A DNA stretch of 31,327 nt from an uncultured Porphyromonadaceae bacterium (GTDB lineage: Bacteria; Bacteroidota; Bacteroidia; Bacteroidales; Muribaculaceae): the NCBI GenBank assembly GCA_900541555.1, contig UQKE01000023.1:1-31327 (forward strand). The letters run 5' to 3'. A program made the position numbers and the translations under genes. Positions within the stretch are counted from its first letter, which is position 1, and the number at the start of each line of letters is the position of its first letter. The notes beneath the pieces were generated by a model that saw only the letters and a list, made by a program, of their open reading frames with translations, did not search any database and had not been told where the DNA came from. Below are positions 8,024-15,425 of the stretch, piece by piece.

Positions 8024-8055
8024 CAAATGTAGCCCAATATGGCGACAAATCCAAA
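8024..8055 (-). promoter_or_regulatory. Promoter of the ABC-FtsX-GDPD-mutY operon
   Basis: On the minus strand, TTTG (8055-8052), a 20-base spacer and TACATTTG (8031-8024) match the Bacteroidota primary-sigma consensus exactly. Transcription would begin near 8017, giving a leader of about 12 bases before the ATG at 8005. Confidence 0.8.
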
Positions 8056-8081
8056 TCAACCCCATCTCAATCTCTGCAACA

Positions 8082-8124
8082 AAAAAGCTCCGAATGCCGC
8101 CGTTTGCGACATCCGGAGCTTTTA
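8082..8124 (-). terminator. Rho-independent terminator after the DUF4836-like lipoprotein gene
   Basis: Arms of AAAAGCTCCG at the left and CGGAGCTTTT at the right, extended by ATG/CAT with one mismatch, form a 13-14 bp stem. On the minus strand the stem is followed by a run of T. It lies 20 bases beyond the stop at 8144 and separates this unit from the ABC operon promoter. Confidence 0.85.
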
Positions 8125-8143
8125 TTTCTCAACTTGCAGGGAT

Positions 8144-9661
8144 TTACAAATTGGGATCATTTGCCAATTCGACAAACAAATGCAAGAAATAGGCGAGTGC
8201 GCTGTCTTCCTTATTGTTGTTTATCTTCACTTCGAGTACGCCGTTTTCTTTGTCGCCATAGCAAATTGCCGTCAAGTCAATGTCATATCCATAACTATTC
8301 CGTATGCTTTGCGACAAACCCGAGTTCTTCGACATGTTCAAATAGGCAGCTGCCGTCTTTCCTGCAAAAAATCCCGGATCGCTCAAACTTGCCGTCGGAG
8401 CTTCACGGTTGGAGGCAATCAAGTAGTTTCCATCGGCCCATACCTTGAATGCCATGTTTTCATCGACAGGTATTACCAACGAACCGTCGGATTCTGTCGG
8501 AATGCCGGCCATCGTGGCAATGTTGCTCAACTCCGACGCCATATTCCGTTTGCATTTGACAACAAACGTCATTCCAATCGCCCTTTCGTTGGGTTCTATT
8601 CTGTATTCTCCCCAATATTCGTCATACACTTCTGTAAGGAAATCATTCGAGAAAGAAATGCCCACAGCCACATTGTCGCCAACGCTGTTCAGAAGTTTTT
8701 CCGCAATCAGCATGGACGTGTCTCCGGCATTCGCCGACATCATCCCTTTCAAATTGGCAAACAGCTTGTTCATATAATCGGGAAGTGTCATTGCATAGAC
8801 AAACGTCGTGTTGCGATCGAAATATTTCAACATGCCGGTGTCGACTGTTCCGTGAGCCAATTTGCTCATAATGGATTTGCCTTCTCCGTCAAGCATTTTC
8901 ATTGTCAGCTTCATGTCGTCTTTGTTGATTGCAAGCGACATGTACAAGCGAGAAGTCGTATAGTCTTCTATATGAAGGTCTTTGGCTGTAAGCCCCATTC
9001 CCGACAATTGGCGATCGATGGCATCTTCCGACAAGCCGGCCAAATCTATCGCGGCTTCAATATTCACGTAGACATTTATATCGCCGCCGGCCGTCATGTT
9101 TTCCGTAAATCCGGGAACAGACGCGATCGACTCGTCGCTGCCGAGATCCGTGAACTTTTTCACTGCGTCGATGGCTTCATCGGCATCATATTCGCCCATG
9201 GCAAGCCAAGCATAACCGCCGTCGACCACAAGGTTCAACGTCTCCAAATCGTCGAATTCATAATATGTCAGATCCTTATTGTCGTGCTTTGTCGTATAGT
9301 CGGCTATCAATTCGATCTCTTCAAATTTCTTTTCATCGTCGATGATAAACGACAGGAATGCGCCCCTTTGGTCATACTCGAAAAGGACGACTTGTTCCAT
9401 GTTGACGCCGCTTTCACCATTGAAAATGTCAAGTACCTTGTCGAATTCTTTTCTGTCCGACCGGTCCATTCCCATTTTTTTCATCAAGCCTTCCGCATCC
9501 GCCTTTTTTACCAAATCGGCCGGACGGGCAGTCACTACAACCATCGATTCTTTCGGAACATAGTTAATCAAATCTTCCGGTGTTTTGGAACACGACACAA
9601 AAAACAATACCGTCGACAAAGCGACAAGCATTGACAATTTGCTGAATAATCTCGTTTTCAT
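8144..9661 (-). CDS. Lipoprotein of the DUF4836 type
   Basis: The N-terminus is a lipoprotein signal: a short basic start, a hydrophobic core and LFFVSC with the acylated Cys near residue 24. Then comes INYVPKESMVVVTARPADL, the 'unable to be zero' style opening I associate with DUF4836 proteins of Bacteroidales. The 505-residue body has long acidic stretches and repeated YLNM/AAIDLAG-like segments and no catalytic motif that I recognise. It should be an outer-membrane-anchored periplasmic protein of unknown function. It stands alone, with its own promoter at 9711-9742 and terminator at 8082-8124. The family name is from memory and less certain than the lipoprotein call. Confidence 0.75.
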   Translation of the reverse strand: MKTRLFSKLSMLVALSTVLFFVSCSKTPEDLINYVPKESMVVVTARPADLVKKADAEGLMKKMGMDRSDRKEFDKVLDIFNGESGVNMEQVVLFEYDQRGAFLSFIIDDEKKFEEIELIADYTTKHDNKDLTYYEFDDLETLNLVVDGGYAWLAMGEYDADEAIDAVKKFTDLGSDESIASVPGFTENMTAGGDINVYVNIEAAIDLAGLSEDAIDRQLSGMGLTAKDLHIEDYTTSRLYMSLAINKDDMKLTMKMLDGEGKSIMSKLAHGTVDTGMLKYFDRNTTFVYAMTLPDYMNKLFANLKGMMSANAGDTSMLIAEKLLNSVGDNVAVGISFSNDFLTEVYDEYWGEYRIEPNERAIGMTFVVKCKRNMASELSNIATMAGIPTESDGSLVIPVDENMAFKVWADGNYLIASNREAPTASLSDPGFFAGKTAAAYLNMSKNSGLSQSIRNSYGYDIDLTAICYGDKENGVLEVKINNNKEDSALAYFLHLFVELANDPNL

Positions 9662-9710
9662 AGTTTGTTTATTTTATATTCGATTGATTTTATATCGGTT
9701 AAATTCTTTT

Positions 9711-9742
9711 CAAAAGTATGCAAAATAACCCAATCCGGCAAA
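9711..9742 (-). promoter_or_regulatory. Promoter of the DUF4836-like lipoprotein gene
   Basis: On the minus strand, TTTG (9742-9739), a 20-base spacer and TACTTTTG (9718-9711) form a full consensus promoter. Transcription would start near 9704, about 43 bases before the ATG at 9661. Confidence 0.75.
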
Positions 9743-9754
9743 GCAATGTGCCAT

Positions 9755-9790
9755 AAAAAAATCGGCATGCCGCAAAAGCCGCACGCCGAT
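9755..9790 (-). terminator. Terminator after the PepSY-like gene
   Basis: ATCGGC (9761-9766) pairs with GCCGAT (9785-9790). Inside it TGC pairs with GCA, and a GC-AAAA-GC tip follows. On the minus strand the stem is followed by seven T. It lies 28 bases past the stop at 9819. Confidence 0.8.
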
Positions 9791-9818
9791 TCTGTTTTTA
9801 TCACGTTTTTTCCCTCTG

Positions 9819-10268
9819 TCAATCGTCGATGTCGACAAGCTGGAACTGCGGATTGAATTCCAATTCAAGCCCGTTGCTCAATTCCACGTCGTAGCCGCTG
9901 CGATCGCGGTCGATTTTCACAATCTTCGCGCCGTTGGCATTATAGTTGTTTGTCGCGATGAATGTGGCAATTTCCTGCGGGACCACCGCTGCCGGAACTT
10001 CCGCCAAGCTTGTAATGTCTTTCCAATCGCCGCTCGCATTGAATTCCACTTTGCTCCCATCGGCAAAAATCACCTCATAATCGGTCGAAATGATTTCCTT
10101 GTCTTCCTTTACCAAAGCCACTTGCGTTCCCGAATAATGCTTCTTTATGAACGTTTGCGCTTTTTGGGGCAGTTGGGTTGTCGTAATCACTTTTTCTCCG
10201 GCAACCGCCGCCATAATCCCTGCCGAGCAAACCAATGCGCCGGCAATAATCAATCCTAATTTCTTCAT
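9819..10268 (-). CDS. Periplasmic PepSY-like (DUF2874) protein
   Basis: A signal peptide covers about residues 1-23 (KKLGLIIAGALVCSAGIMA). Two similar repeats follow. The first runs LPQKAQTFIKKHYSG through YEVIFADGSKVEFNASGDW. The second runs VPQEIATFIATNNYN through YDVELSNGLELEFNPQFQL. Each repeat has the 'D-Y-E/D-V-x-x-x-x-G-x-x-x-E-F' beta hairpin of the PepSY-like family, whose structures resemble beta-lactamase-inhibitor folds. The 149-residue length is typical. Such proteins are secreted and their function is unsettled. No perfect -7 element was found upstream: TATTTTTTTG at 10288-10297 (minus strand) has a one-base-long spacer inside the motif. Confidence 0.85.
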   Translation of the reverse strand: MKKLGLIIAGALVCSAGIMAAVAGEKVITTTQLPQKAQTFIKKHYSGTQVALVKEDKEIISTDYEVIFADGSKVEFNASGDWKDITSLAEVPAAVVPQEIATFIATNNYNANGAKIVKIDRDRSGYDVELSNGLELEFNPQFQLVDIDD

Positions 10269-10369
10269 AAGTTTATAGTTTGGTTGTCAAAAAAATATTC
10301 TCCTTTTAGAACGAAAAAGAAGTCAAAAAGTTTTATGTTTAACCTTTTTTAATTGTTTTGCTGCAAAAA

Positions 10370-12046
10370 TCAATACTTGAAACTGCTTCCTCCCAAAAAT
10401 TCACGCAACAAACTTGTCGAAGGCACTTGCCGGTTTCCTATCTCGCGGAAACATCCGAGGAAGTTCAGCAGCCGATGGGCTTCGGCATATTCGGGCACAT
10501 TGTGCGGAACTTTCTTCAATAGCGGTTCGGCAAAGTCTTTCATCACGCCCAATTCGAAAATAAGCGACGAATTGAACATTGCGTCGGCATTCTCCTGATA
10601 AGGGAAAATCCATTTTTCTTCTCCTCTTCTCACGCTCGGCCATCGCGTGATTGTGTCGAGCGCCGAAATGCCACGGTATTTGTAGTCGCGGATGATGCGC
10701 CGCAGCAAGCGGTTGTCGGTCGTTGGCACCCAATTGTGGTCGTCGATGCTGAGCGTGGTGAGCGCCGACACATACACCTTGAACTTCTGCTTTTCCGGAA
10801 TGCTTTTCGTCAATTCCGGATTCAGCCCGTGGATTCCTTCCATCAGCAAAATGGAATTGTCGGTCAGTTGCAATGTGTCGCCTTTGTAGACACGCTTTCC
10901 TGTCGCGAAATCATAGGTAGGCATCGCCACTTTCTCTCCGCGAATCAAAGCGTTCAAATCTTTGTTGAACTGCTCGATGTCGAGCGCGTAAAGCGATTCA
11001 TAGTCGTATTCGCCATGCTCGTCGCGAGGCGTATGTTCGCGGTCTACGAAATAATTGTCGAGCGATATCATTTGCGGCTTTATCAAATTGGCAAGCAAAT
11101 GGATGGAAAGCCTTTTTGTCGTAGTGGTTTTCCCCGACGACGAAGGGCCGGCCACCAACACGACGCGCGCGCCGCCCTCATGGTAGCGTTCGGTGATTTC
11201 GTCGGCAATGCGCCCGATTATTTTGTCGTGCAATGTTTCTGCCACATTGATAAGCATGTCCACATTGCTGCGTTTTTCCACAATCTTGTTGAGTTCGCCC
11301 ACATTGCTCACCCCGACGATGCCATTGAAGCGAATGTAATCGGTAAAAGCCTTAAACAATTTTTCTTGCGGAATCATTTTGGCCGGAACGCGGCAATCGC
11401 CTGCAAAATCCGGAGGCAAAAGCAACATTCCATTCTTGTATTTCTGCAAGTCGAACACGCGCAAATAGCCGGTCGACGGGACCAAATCGCCGTAATAACT
11501 GTCGATGAAGCCATCCAAGCAATAATAAGCGGCATACAATTCCGACGATGTTTCAAGCAATTGCACTTTGTCGGACATTCCTTCCTGCCGGAACATTTCC
11601 GTCACGTCGGAAGCCAGCTTCACATGCCGCACGAAAGGCATGTCGGACGATATTATCTCTTCCATCCGCCGACGTATTGCCGCGACTGTTTCCTCCACCA
11701 ATTCTTCCTGCCGCTTCAACGAGCAAAAATATCCTTTTGAGATGGAATGCTCTATGCGCAAGCCGTCGTCGGGAAACAAATCGCGCACCGCCTTTGCAAG
11801 CACCATGCAAAGCGAGCGCACATACATGCGTTGTCCCGACGGCGTTTTTTCGTCGATGAAATCCACCACTTTCGGCTTAAATACCGGATAAGTCAATCCC
11901 TCTGTCTTGTTGTTGACATGGGCGCAAATCGGGCGCAACGGAATTTCATTTTTCAACCTCTCATAAATTTCAAGAAGCGTTTCGCCTCCTCTCACATCCA
12001 CGTAGTTCCCCGTGTTTTTGCAAAATATTTGAATCGTGTCGACCAT
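10370..12046 (-). CDS. Nucleoside kinase with ThrRS-like N-terminal domains
   Basis: The first 60 residues form a TGS-like domain (IQIFCKNTGNYVDV, GGETLLEIYERL). A segment resembling the second domain of threonyl-tRNA synthetase follows (RIEHSISKGYFCSL). From about residue 290 there is a uridine-kinase/phosphoribulokinase-type P-loop domain. It has Walker A GPSSSGKTT near residue 300, then ISLDNYFVDREHTPRDE, PTYDFATGKR and ILLMEGIHGLNPEL. This architecture is annotated as nucleoside kinase in many Bacteroidota and Firmicutes; its physiological substrate is unclear. An ATG at 12064 gives six more residues, but I prefer 12046 because the conserved domain begins right after it. The gene is divergent from rubrerythrin. 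No clear terminator was found in 10269-10369. Confidence 0.88.
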   Translation of the reverse strand: MVDTIQIFCKNTGNYVDVRGGETLLEIYERLKNEIPLRPICAHVNNKTEGLTYPVFKPKVVDFIDEKTPSGQRMYVRSLCMVLAKAVRDLFPDDGLRIEHSISKGYFCSLKRQEELVEETVAAIRRRMEEIISSDMPFVRHVKLASDVTEMFRQEGMSDKVQLLETSSELYAAYYCLDGFIDSYYGDLVPSTGYLRVFDLQKYKNGMLLLPPDFAGDCRVPAKMIPQEKLFKAFTDYIRFNGIVGVSNVGELNKIVEKRSNVDMLINVAETLHDKIIGRIADEITERYHEGGARVVLVAGPSSSGKTTTTKRLSIHLLANLIKPQMISLDNYFVDREHTPRDEHGEYDYESLYALDIEQFNKDLNALIRGEKVAMPTYDFATGKRVYKGDTLQLTDNSILLMEGIHGLNPELTKSIPEKQKFKVYVSALTTLSIDDHNWVPTTDNRLLRRIIRDYKYRGISALDTITRWPSVRRGEEKWIFPYQENADAMFNSSLIFELGVMKDFAEPLLKKVPHNVPEYAEAHRLLNFLGCFREIGNRQVPSTSLLREFLGGSSFKY

Positions 12047-12146
12047 ACTCTCTGTTTTTGTCACTGTAAAGTTACGAAAATTCCTGCCGTTTTGCCTGTA
12101 TTAATTCTTTTTAGCCAAATGCGTTTTATTTTAACCACATATTTCG

Positions 12147-12154
12147 TATGTTTG
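12147..12154 (+). promoter_or_regulatory. -7 element of the rubrerythrin promoter
   Basis: TATGTTTG is a perfect TAnnTTTG. A TTTT stretch (12124-12127) lies 19 bases upstream in the -33 position. The leader before the ATG at 12226 would be about 65 bases. Confidence 0.6.
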
Positions 12155-12225
12155 CGTAGAACTTTATGTTTCACTGCCTTGTTATAAAAACACAAGTCTC
12201 ATATTAATTTAAAAATACACTCGAA

Positions 12226-12768
12226 ATGAAAGATTTGAAAGGAACAAAGACAGAAGCCAACTTGATGGCTGCTTTTGCCGGCGAATCGCAGGCTACAAAC
12301 AAATATTCTTATTATGCGTCGAAGGCAAAGAAAGACGGATATGTGCAAATTGCCAATATCTTTGAAGAAACTGCCGGAAACGAACGCGAACATGCAAAAT
12401 TGTGGTTCAAGCTCCTCCACGGCGGACAAGTGCCCGGAACGCTCGAAAACCTTGCCGACGCCGCTGCCGGCGAAAATTACGAATGGACCGACATGTATGC
12501 CACTTTTGCAAAAGAAGCGCGCGAAGAAGGTTTCGACCACATCGCCAACTTGTTTGAAGGCGTTGCCGCCGTCGAAAAAGAGCACGAAGCCCGCTATCGC
12601 AAATTGTTTAAGAACATCGAGGACAAAATCGTGTTCTCGCGCGACGGCGATTGCATGTGGCAATGCTTGAACTGCGGACACATCCACATCGGAAAGGACG
12701 CGCCCCAAGTATGCCCCGTGTGCGCTCATCCGCAATCCTATTTCCAATTGGTTGCGAAAAACTATTAG
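12226..12768 (+). CDS. rbr: Rubrerythrin
   Basis: Rubrerythrin reduces hydrogen peroxide in the cytoplasm of anaerobes. The four-helix diiron domain occupies residues 1-130, with likely ligands E20, E53 and H56 (GNEREH) in the first half and the second pair in VEKEHEARY (117-123). The C-terminal rubredoxin-like Fe(Cys)4 site is C147, C150, C163 and C166 ([18 protein letters not shown]). The 180-residue length is close to the family norm. It is monocistronic, with a -7 element at 12147-12154 and a strong terminator at 12783-12825. Its presence fits an oxygen-exposed anaerobe. Confidence 0.95.
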   Translation: MKDLKGTKTEANLMAAFAGESQATNKYSYYASKAKKDGYVQIANIFEETAGNEREHAKLWFKLLHGGQVPGTLENLADAAAGENYEWTDMYATFAKEAREEGFDHIANLFEGVAAVEKEHEARYRKLFKNIEDKIVFSRDGDCMWQCLNCGHIHIGKDAPQVCPVCAHPQSYFQLVAKNY

Positions 12769-12782
12769 AATTCCCTATGCAC

Positions 12783-12825
12783 AAAAAAAGAAGGTGTGCT
12801 TTTTGGCACACTTTCTTTTTTTTCA
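12783..12825 (+). terminator. Terminator after rubrerythrin
   Basis: GTGTGC and GCACAC form the core of a stem. The flanking AAAAAAAGAA and TTCTTTTTTTT arms extend the pairing and supply the T run. It begins 15 bases after the stop. Confidence 0.9.
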
Positions 12826-12850
12826 TAAAAGCCGCTTCGTTGCTGTGTGG

Positions 12851-12930
12851 CGACACCCCCTCGGCTCGCAAGCGAGCCTCTAAGGTATTTGCTTCGCAAA
12901 CAGAGGGAGACATCATTCCGAGACCCCCTC
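12851..12930. repeat. REP-like nested-hairpin intergenic element
   Basis: Between the rubrerythrin terminator and the aminotransferase stop lie two perfect small hairpins. They are GGCTCGC-AA-GCGAGCC (12863-12878) and TTTGC-TTC-GCAAA (12888-12900). An outer pair, CCCTC (12858-12862) with GAGGG (12903-12907), closes both, so the whole can fold as a cloverleaf. The left flank GACACCCCCTC is nearly repeated as GAGACCCCCTC at 12920-12930. No open frame or promoter is seen in it. The form resembles short repeated palindromes found between bacterial genes. It is the only copy in the window. Confidence 0.55.
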
Positions 12931-12959
12931 TTGTTTTTTACCTATCGCCGGAAAACGGC

Positions 12960-14156
12960 TCAATCTTCCAATTTTCCGAGGGCTGCGGCAATGCGCCGGC
13001 AAGCCTCGCGAATGTTTTCGTCGCTTGTCGCATAGCTGAGGCGAATGTAGCCCGAAGCGCAGAACGCATCGCCGCTCACGGCTGCCACATGCGCTTCTTC
13101 AAGCAGATACATCGCCAAATCGTTGGCATCGCCTATGATGCGATTGCCACAATGCTTCCCGAAATAAGCAGAAACTTCGGGGAACACGTAAAACGCGCCG
13201 TCGGGCAAATTCAACCGCAACCCCGGTATTTCTTTAAGAAGGCCTACTATCAAATCGCGACGGCGCAAGAAAGCCCTGCGCATCGTCTCGACGCAATCTT
13301 GCGGGCCGAGGTAGGCTGCCTCTGCCGCCTTTTGTGCAATCGACGAAGGATTTGACGTGTATTGCCCTTGCAATTTGGTCGTCGCTTTTGCCACCCACAG
13401 CGGCGCGGCAATAAAGCCAATGCGCCATCCGGTCATTGCGTAAGCCTTCGAAACGCCGTTGACAATCACCGTGCGGTCGCGAACCGACTCAAATTCCGCA
13501 ATCGATGCACGCCATCCCGTATAATTGATATGCTCGTAGATTTCATCTGAAAGAATCAGAATGTCGGGATGTTTCGCCACGACTTCGGCAAGCGCTTTCA
13601 ATTCGTCGCGCGTGTAGACGCTTCCTGTCGGGTTGGAAGGCGAGCAAAGCAGCAACATGCGCGTTTTCGGAGTAATGGCCTCCTCCAATTGCGCCGGAGT
13701 GATTTTGAAATTCTGCTCCACGCCGGCATGCACCGTCATCGGAACGCCCTCTGCAAGTTTCACCATCTCCACGTAGCTCACCCATGCCGGAGTAGGGATC
13801 ACCACTTCGTCGCCACGATTGATTGTGGCTAAAATCACATTGCACAACGACTGTTTCGCACCTCCCGACACGACAATCTGTTCCGGAGCAAAATCCAATC
13901 CGTTTTCATTCTTCATTTTCGCCGCAATGGCCTTGCGGAGCGACAAATATCCCGCCACCGGCGTATAGAACGAAAAATTGTCGTCGATAGCCTTCTGCGC
14001 CGCTTTCTTGATATGATCCGGCGTGAAAAAATCCGGCTCTCCCACCGACATGTTAATCACGTCGACGCCTTGCGCCTTCAATTCGTTGCTTTTTTGCGAC
14101 ATCGCCAATGTTGCCGACGGAGAAAGCGACTGAACTCGTTGTGAAATATGTTCCAT
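12960..14156 (-). CDS. Class I PLP-dependent aminotransferase, aspartate type
   Basis: This 398-residue fold-type I aminotransferase probably makes aspartate or related amino acids from 2-oxo acids. It has VINMSVGEPDFFTPDHIK near the N-terminus, the cofactor-contact region VVSGGAKQSL, the substrate-side LLLCSPSNPTGSVYT, ILSDEIYEHI, and the Schiff-base lysine in VSKAYAMTGWRIGF with the conserved Arg. The C-terminal YIRLSYATSDENI carries the substrate-carboxylate Arg. These features fit the AspB/AspC-Ib subgroup. Exact substrate use cannot be read from the sequence. It lies downstream of fabD but has its own -7 element and is separated by the fabD terminator. Confidence 0.92.
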   Translation of the reverse strand: MEHISQRVQSLSPSATLAMSQKSNELKAQGVDVINMSVGEPDFFTPDHIKKAAQKAIDDNFSFYTPVAGYLSLRKAIAAKMKNENGLDFAPEQIVVSGGAKQSLCNVILATINRGDEVVIPTPAWVSYVEMVKLAEGVPMTVHAGVEQNFKITPAQLEEAITPKTRMLLLCSPSNPTGSVYTRDELKALAEVVAKHPDILILSDEIYEHINYTGWRASIAEFESVRDRTVIVNGVSKAYAMTGWRIGFIAAPLWVAKATTKLQGQYTSNPSSIAQKAAEAAYLGPQDCVETMRRAFLRRRDLIVGLLKEIPGLRLNLPDGAFYVFPEVSAYFGKHCGNRIIGDANDLAMYLLEEAHVAAVSGDAFCASGYIRLSYATSDENIREACRRIAAALGKLED

Positions 14157-14199
14157 ATCGATAAATTTTATGCAAACGGCCCTTCGCGCCGCTTTTCTG

Positions 14200-14207
14200 C
14201 AAAGTTA
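14200..14207 (-). promoter_or_regulatory. -7 element upstream of the aminotransferase
   Basis: On the minus strand TAACTTTG matches TAnnTTTG, about 44 bases upstream of the ATG at 14156. No clear TTTG lies at the usual -33 spacing. Confidence 0.55.
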
Positions 14208-14240
14208 AGGATTTAATGTGTCAAAACGGCCATAAATGCG

Positions 14241-14291
14241 CAAAAAAGAGAAGGACGCGCCTTGCTGTTTTCTGTCTTCGGTGCGTCCTTC
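14241..14291 (-). terminator. Terminator after fabD
   Basis: GAAGGACGC (14250-14258) and GCGTCCTTC (14283-14291) make a 9-bp stem with a 24-base loop. On the minus strand the stem is followed by CTC and six T. It lies 27 bases after the fabD stop. Confidence 0.8.
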
Positions 14292-14317
14292 CTTTTCCAT
14301 TTTATCAGCCTTTCCGC

Positions 14318-15196
14318 TTATTGCCGTCCGGAAACGACAGCGTCGCGATTGATTTTCTTGATGAGGCCTTGAAGCACGGCTCCCGGGCCAAGTTCCGTAA
14401 ATTCTGTTGCGCCGTCGGCAATCATGCGTTGCACGATCTGCGTCCAAAGCACCGGAGCTGTGAGTTGCGCTATCAAGTTTTTCTTTATTTCTGCAGGATC
14501 CGTATGAGGAGCGGCATCGACGTTCTGGTAAACAGGGCAAACCGGAGCCGAGAATTGCGCCTTTTCGATGGCAGCGGCCAATTCGTCGTGAGCCGGTTGC
14601 ATCAACGGAGAATGGAAAGCACCGCCAACTTTCAATTTCAATGCGCGGCGAGCTCCGGCAGCAAGCGCTTTTTCGCAAGCCGCGTCAATGCCTTCTTCCA
14701 CGCCCGACACGACTACTTGTCCCGGGCAATTGTAGTTGGCAGGAGCAACTATGGCATCGACCGATGCGCAAATTTCTTCCACTTGTTCGTTTGTCAATCC
14801 GAGGATTGCCGCCATTGTCGACGGACGCGCCTCGCACGCTTTCTGCATGGCAAATGCGCGCGTTGCCACCAAACGAAGACCATCGTCGAACGTCAACGCT
14901 CCGGCAGCCACCAAAGCGGAAAATTCGCCCAGCGAGTGTCCGGCTGTCATGTCGGGACGGAATTCTTCGCCCATCGTTTTCGCCAAAATCACGGAATGCA
15001 AGAAAATGGCAGGTTGCGTCACTTTCGTTTGGCGCAAATCTTCTTCCGTTCCGGCAAACATCAAATCCGTAATGCGGAATCCGAGAATATCGTTTGCTCT
15101 TTCAAACAATTCTTTTGCTGTCGCATTGTTGTCGTAAAGGTCTTTGCCCATGCCGACAAACTGTGCTCCCTGTCCGGGAAATACAAATGCTTTCAT
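14318..15196 (-). CDS. fabD: Malonyl-CoA:ACP transacylase
   Basis: FabD loads malonate onto acyl carrier protein for type II fatty acid synthesis. The 292 residues open with FVFPGQGAQFVGMG, the family hallmark. The nucleophile is S88 in GHSLGE, the catalytic His is in GGAFHSPLM, and the conserved Gln/Asn segment is PVYQNVDA. The length is slightly under the usual 300-310 but all motifs are present. No other fab gene is adjacent, so it appears to be monocistronic with its own promoter and terminator. Confidence 0.96.
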   Translation of the reverse strand: MKAFVFPGQGAQFVGMGKDLYDNNATAKELFERANDILGFRITDLMFAGTEEDLRQTKVTQPAIFLHSVILAKTMGEEFRPDMTAGHSLGEFSALVAAGALTFDDGLRLVATRAFAMQKACEARPSTMAAILGLTNEQVEEICASVDAIVAPANYNCPGQVVVSGVEEGIDAACEKALAAGARRALKLKVGGAFHSPLMQPAHDELAAAIEKAQFSAPVCPVYQNVDAAPHTDPAEIKKNLIAQLTAPVLWTQIVQRMIADGATEFTELGPGAVLQGLIKKINRDAVVSGRQ

Positions 15197-15232
15197 TTTT
15201 TCTTATTTTGTTGTGATTGAAATCTGTAAAAA

Positions 15233-15240
15233 CAAACCTA
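15233..15240 (-). promoter_or_regulatory. -7 element upstream of fabD
   Basis: On the minus strand TAGGTTTG matches TAnnTTTG. ATTG (15262-15259) lies 18 bases upstream as a weak -33. A second match, TAATTTTG (15287-15280), lies further upstream. The two cannot be ranked from sequence alone. Confidence 0.5.
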
Positions 15241-15370
15241 AACCAATCTGTTAAAATCCAATATCATAAAAAACTGCCGCAAAATTACTACTTTATTTCA
15301 TAATGCAGCCATTAAATCACGAAAAATTTCCATAATAACACATAACACTCAACACACCAACATCTTAAAC

Positions 15371-15403
15371 AAAAAACAGGCAGAAATATAAATTCCGCCT
15401 GTT
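15371..15403 (-). terminator. Terminator after the outer-membrane barrel gene
   Basis: AACAGGC (15375-15381) pairs with GCCTGTT (15397-15403). GAA/TTC extends the stem past a mismatch. On the minus strand the stem is followed by six T. Confidence 0.75.
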
Positions 15404-15425
15404 CCTAACCAAAACTTGTATCGCA

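Noticed and set aside
8039..9634. A long open frame of 531 codons on the plus strand, opposite the DUF4836-like lipoprotein gene.
   Set aside because: It is the shadow of a real gene. Its translation is rich in His, Arg and Phe without domain motifs, whereas the minus-strand frame has a lipoprotein signal, promoter and terminator.
12067..12074. TAACTTTA on the minus strand as the -7 element of the nucleoside kinase gene.
   Set aside because: The last base does not fit TAnnTTTG and there is no TTTG at -33 spacing.
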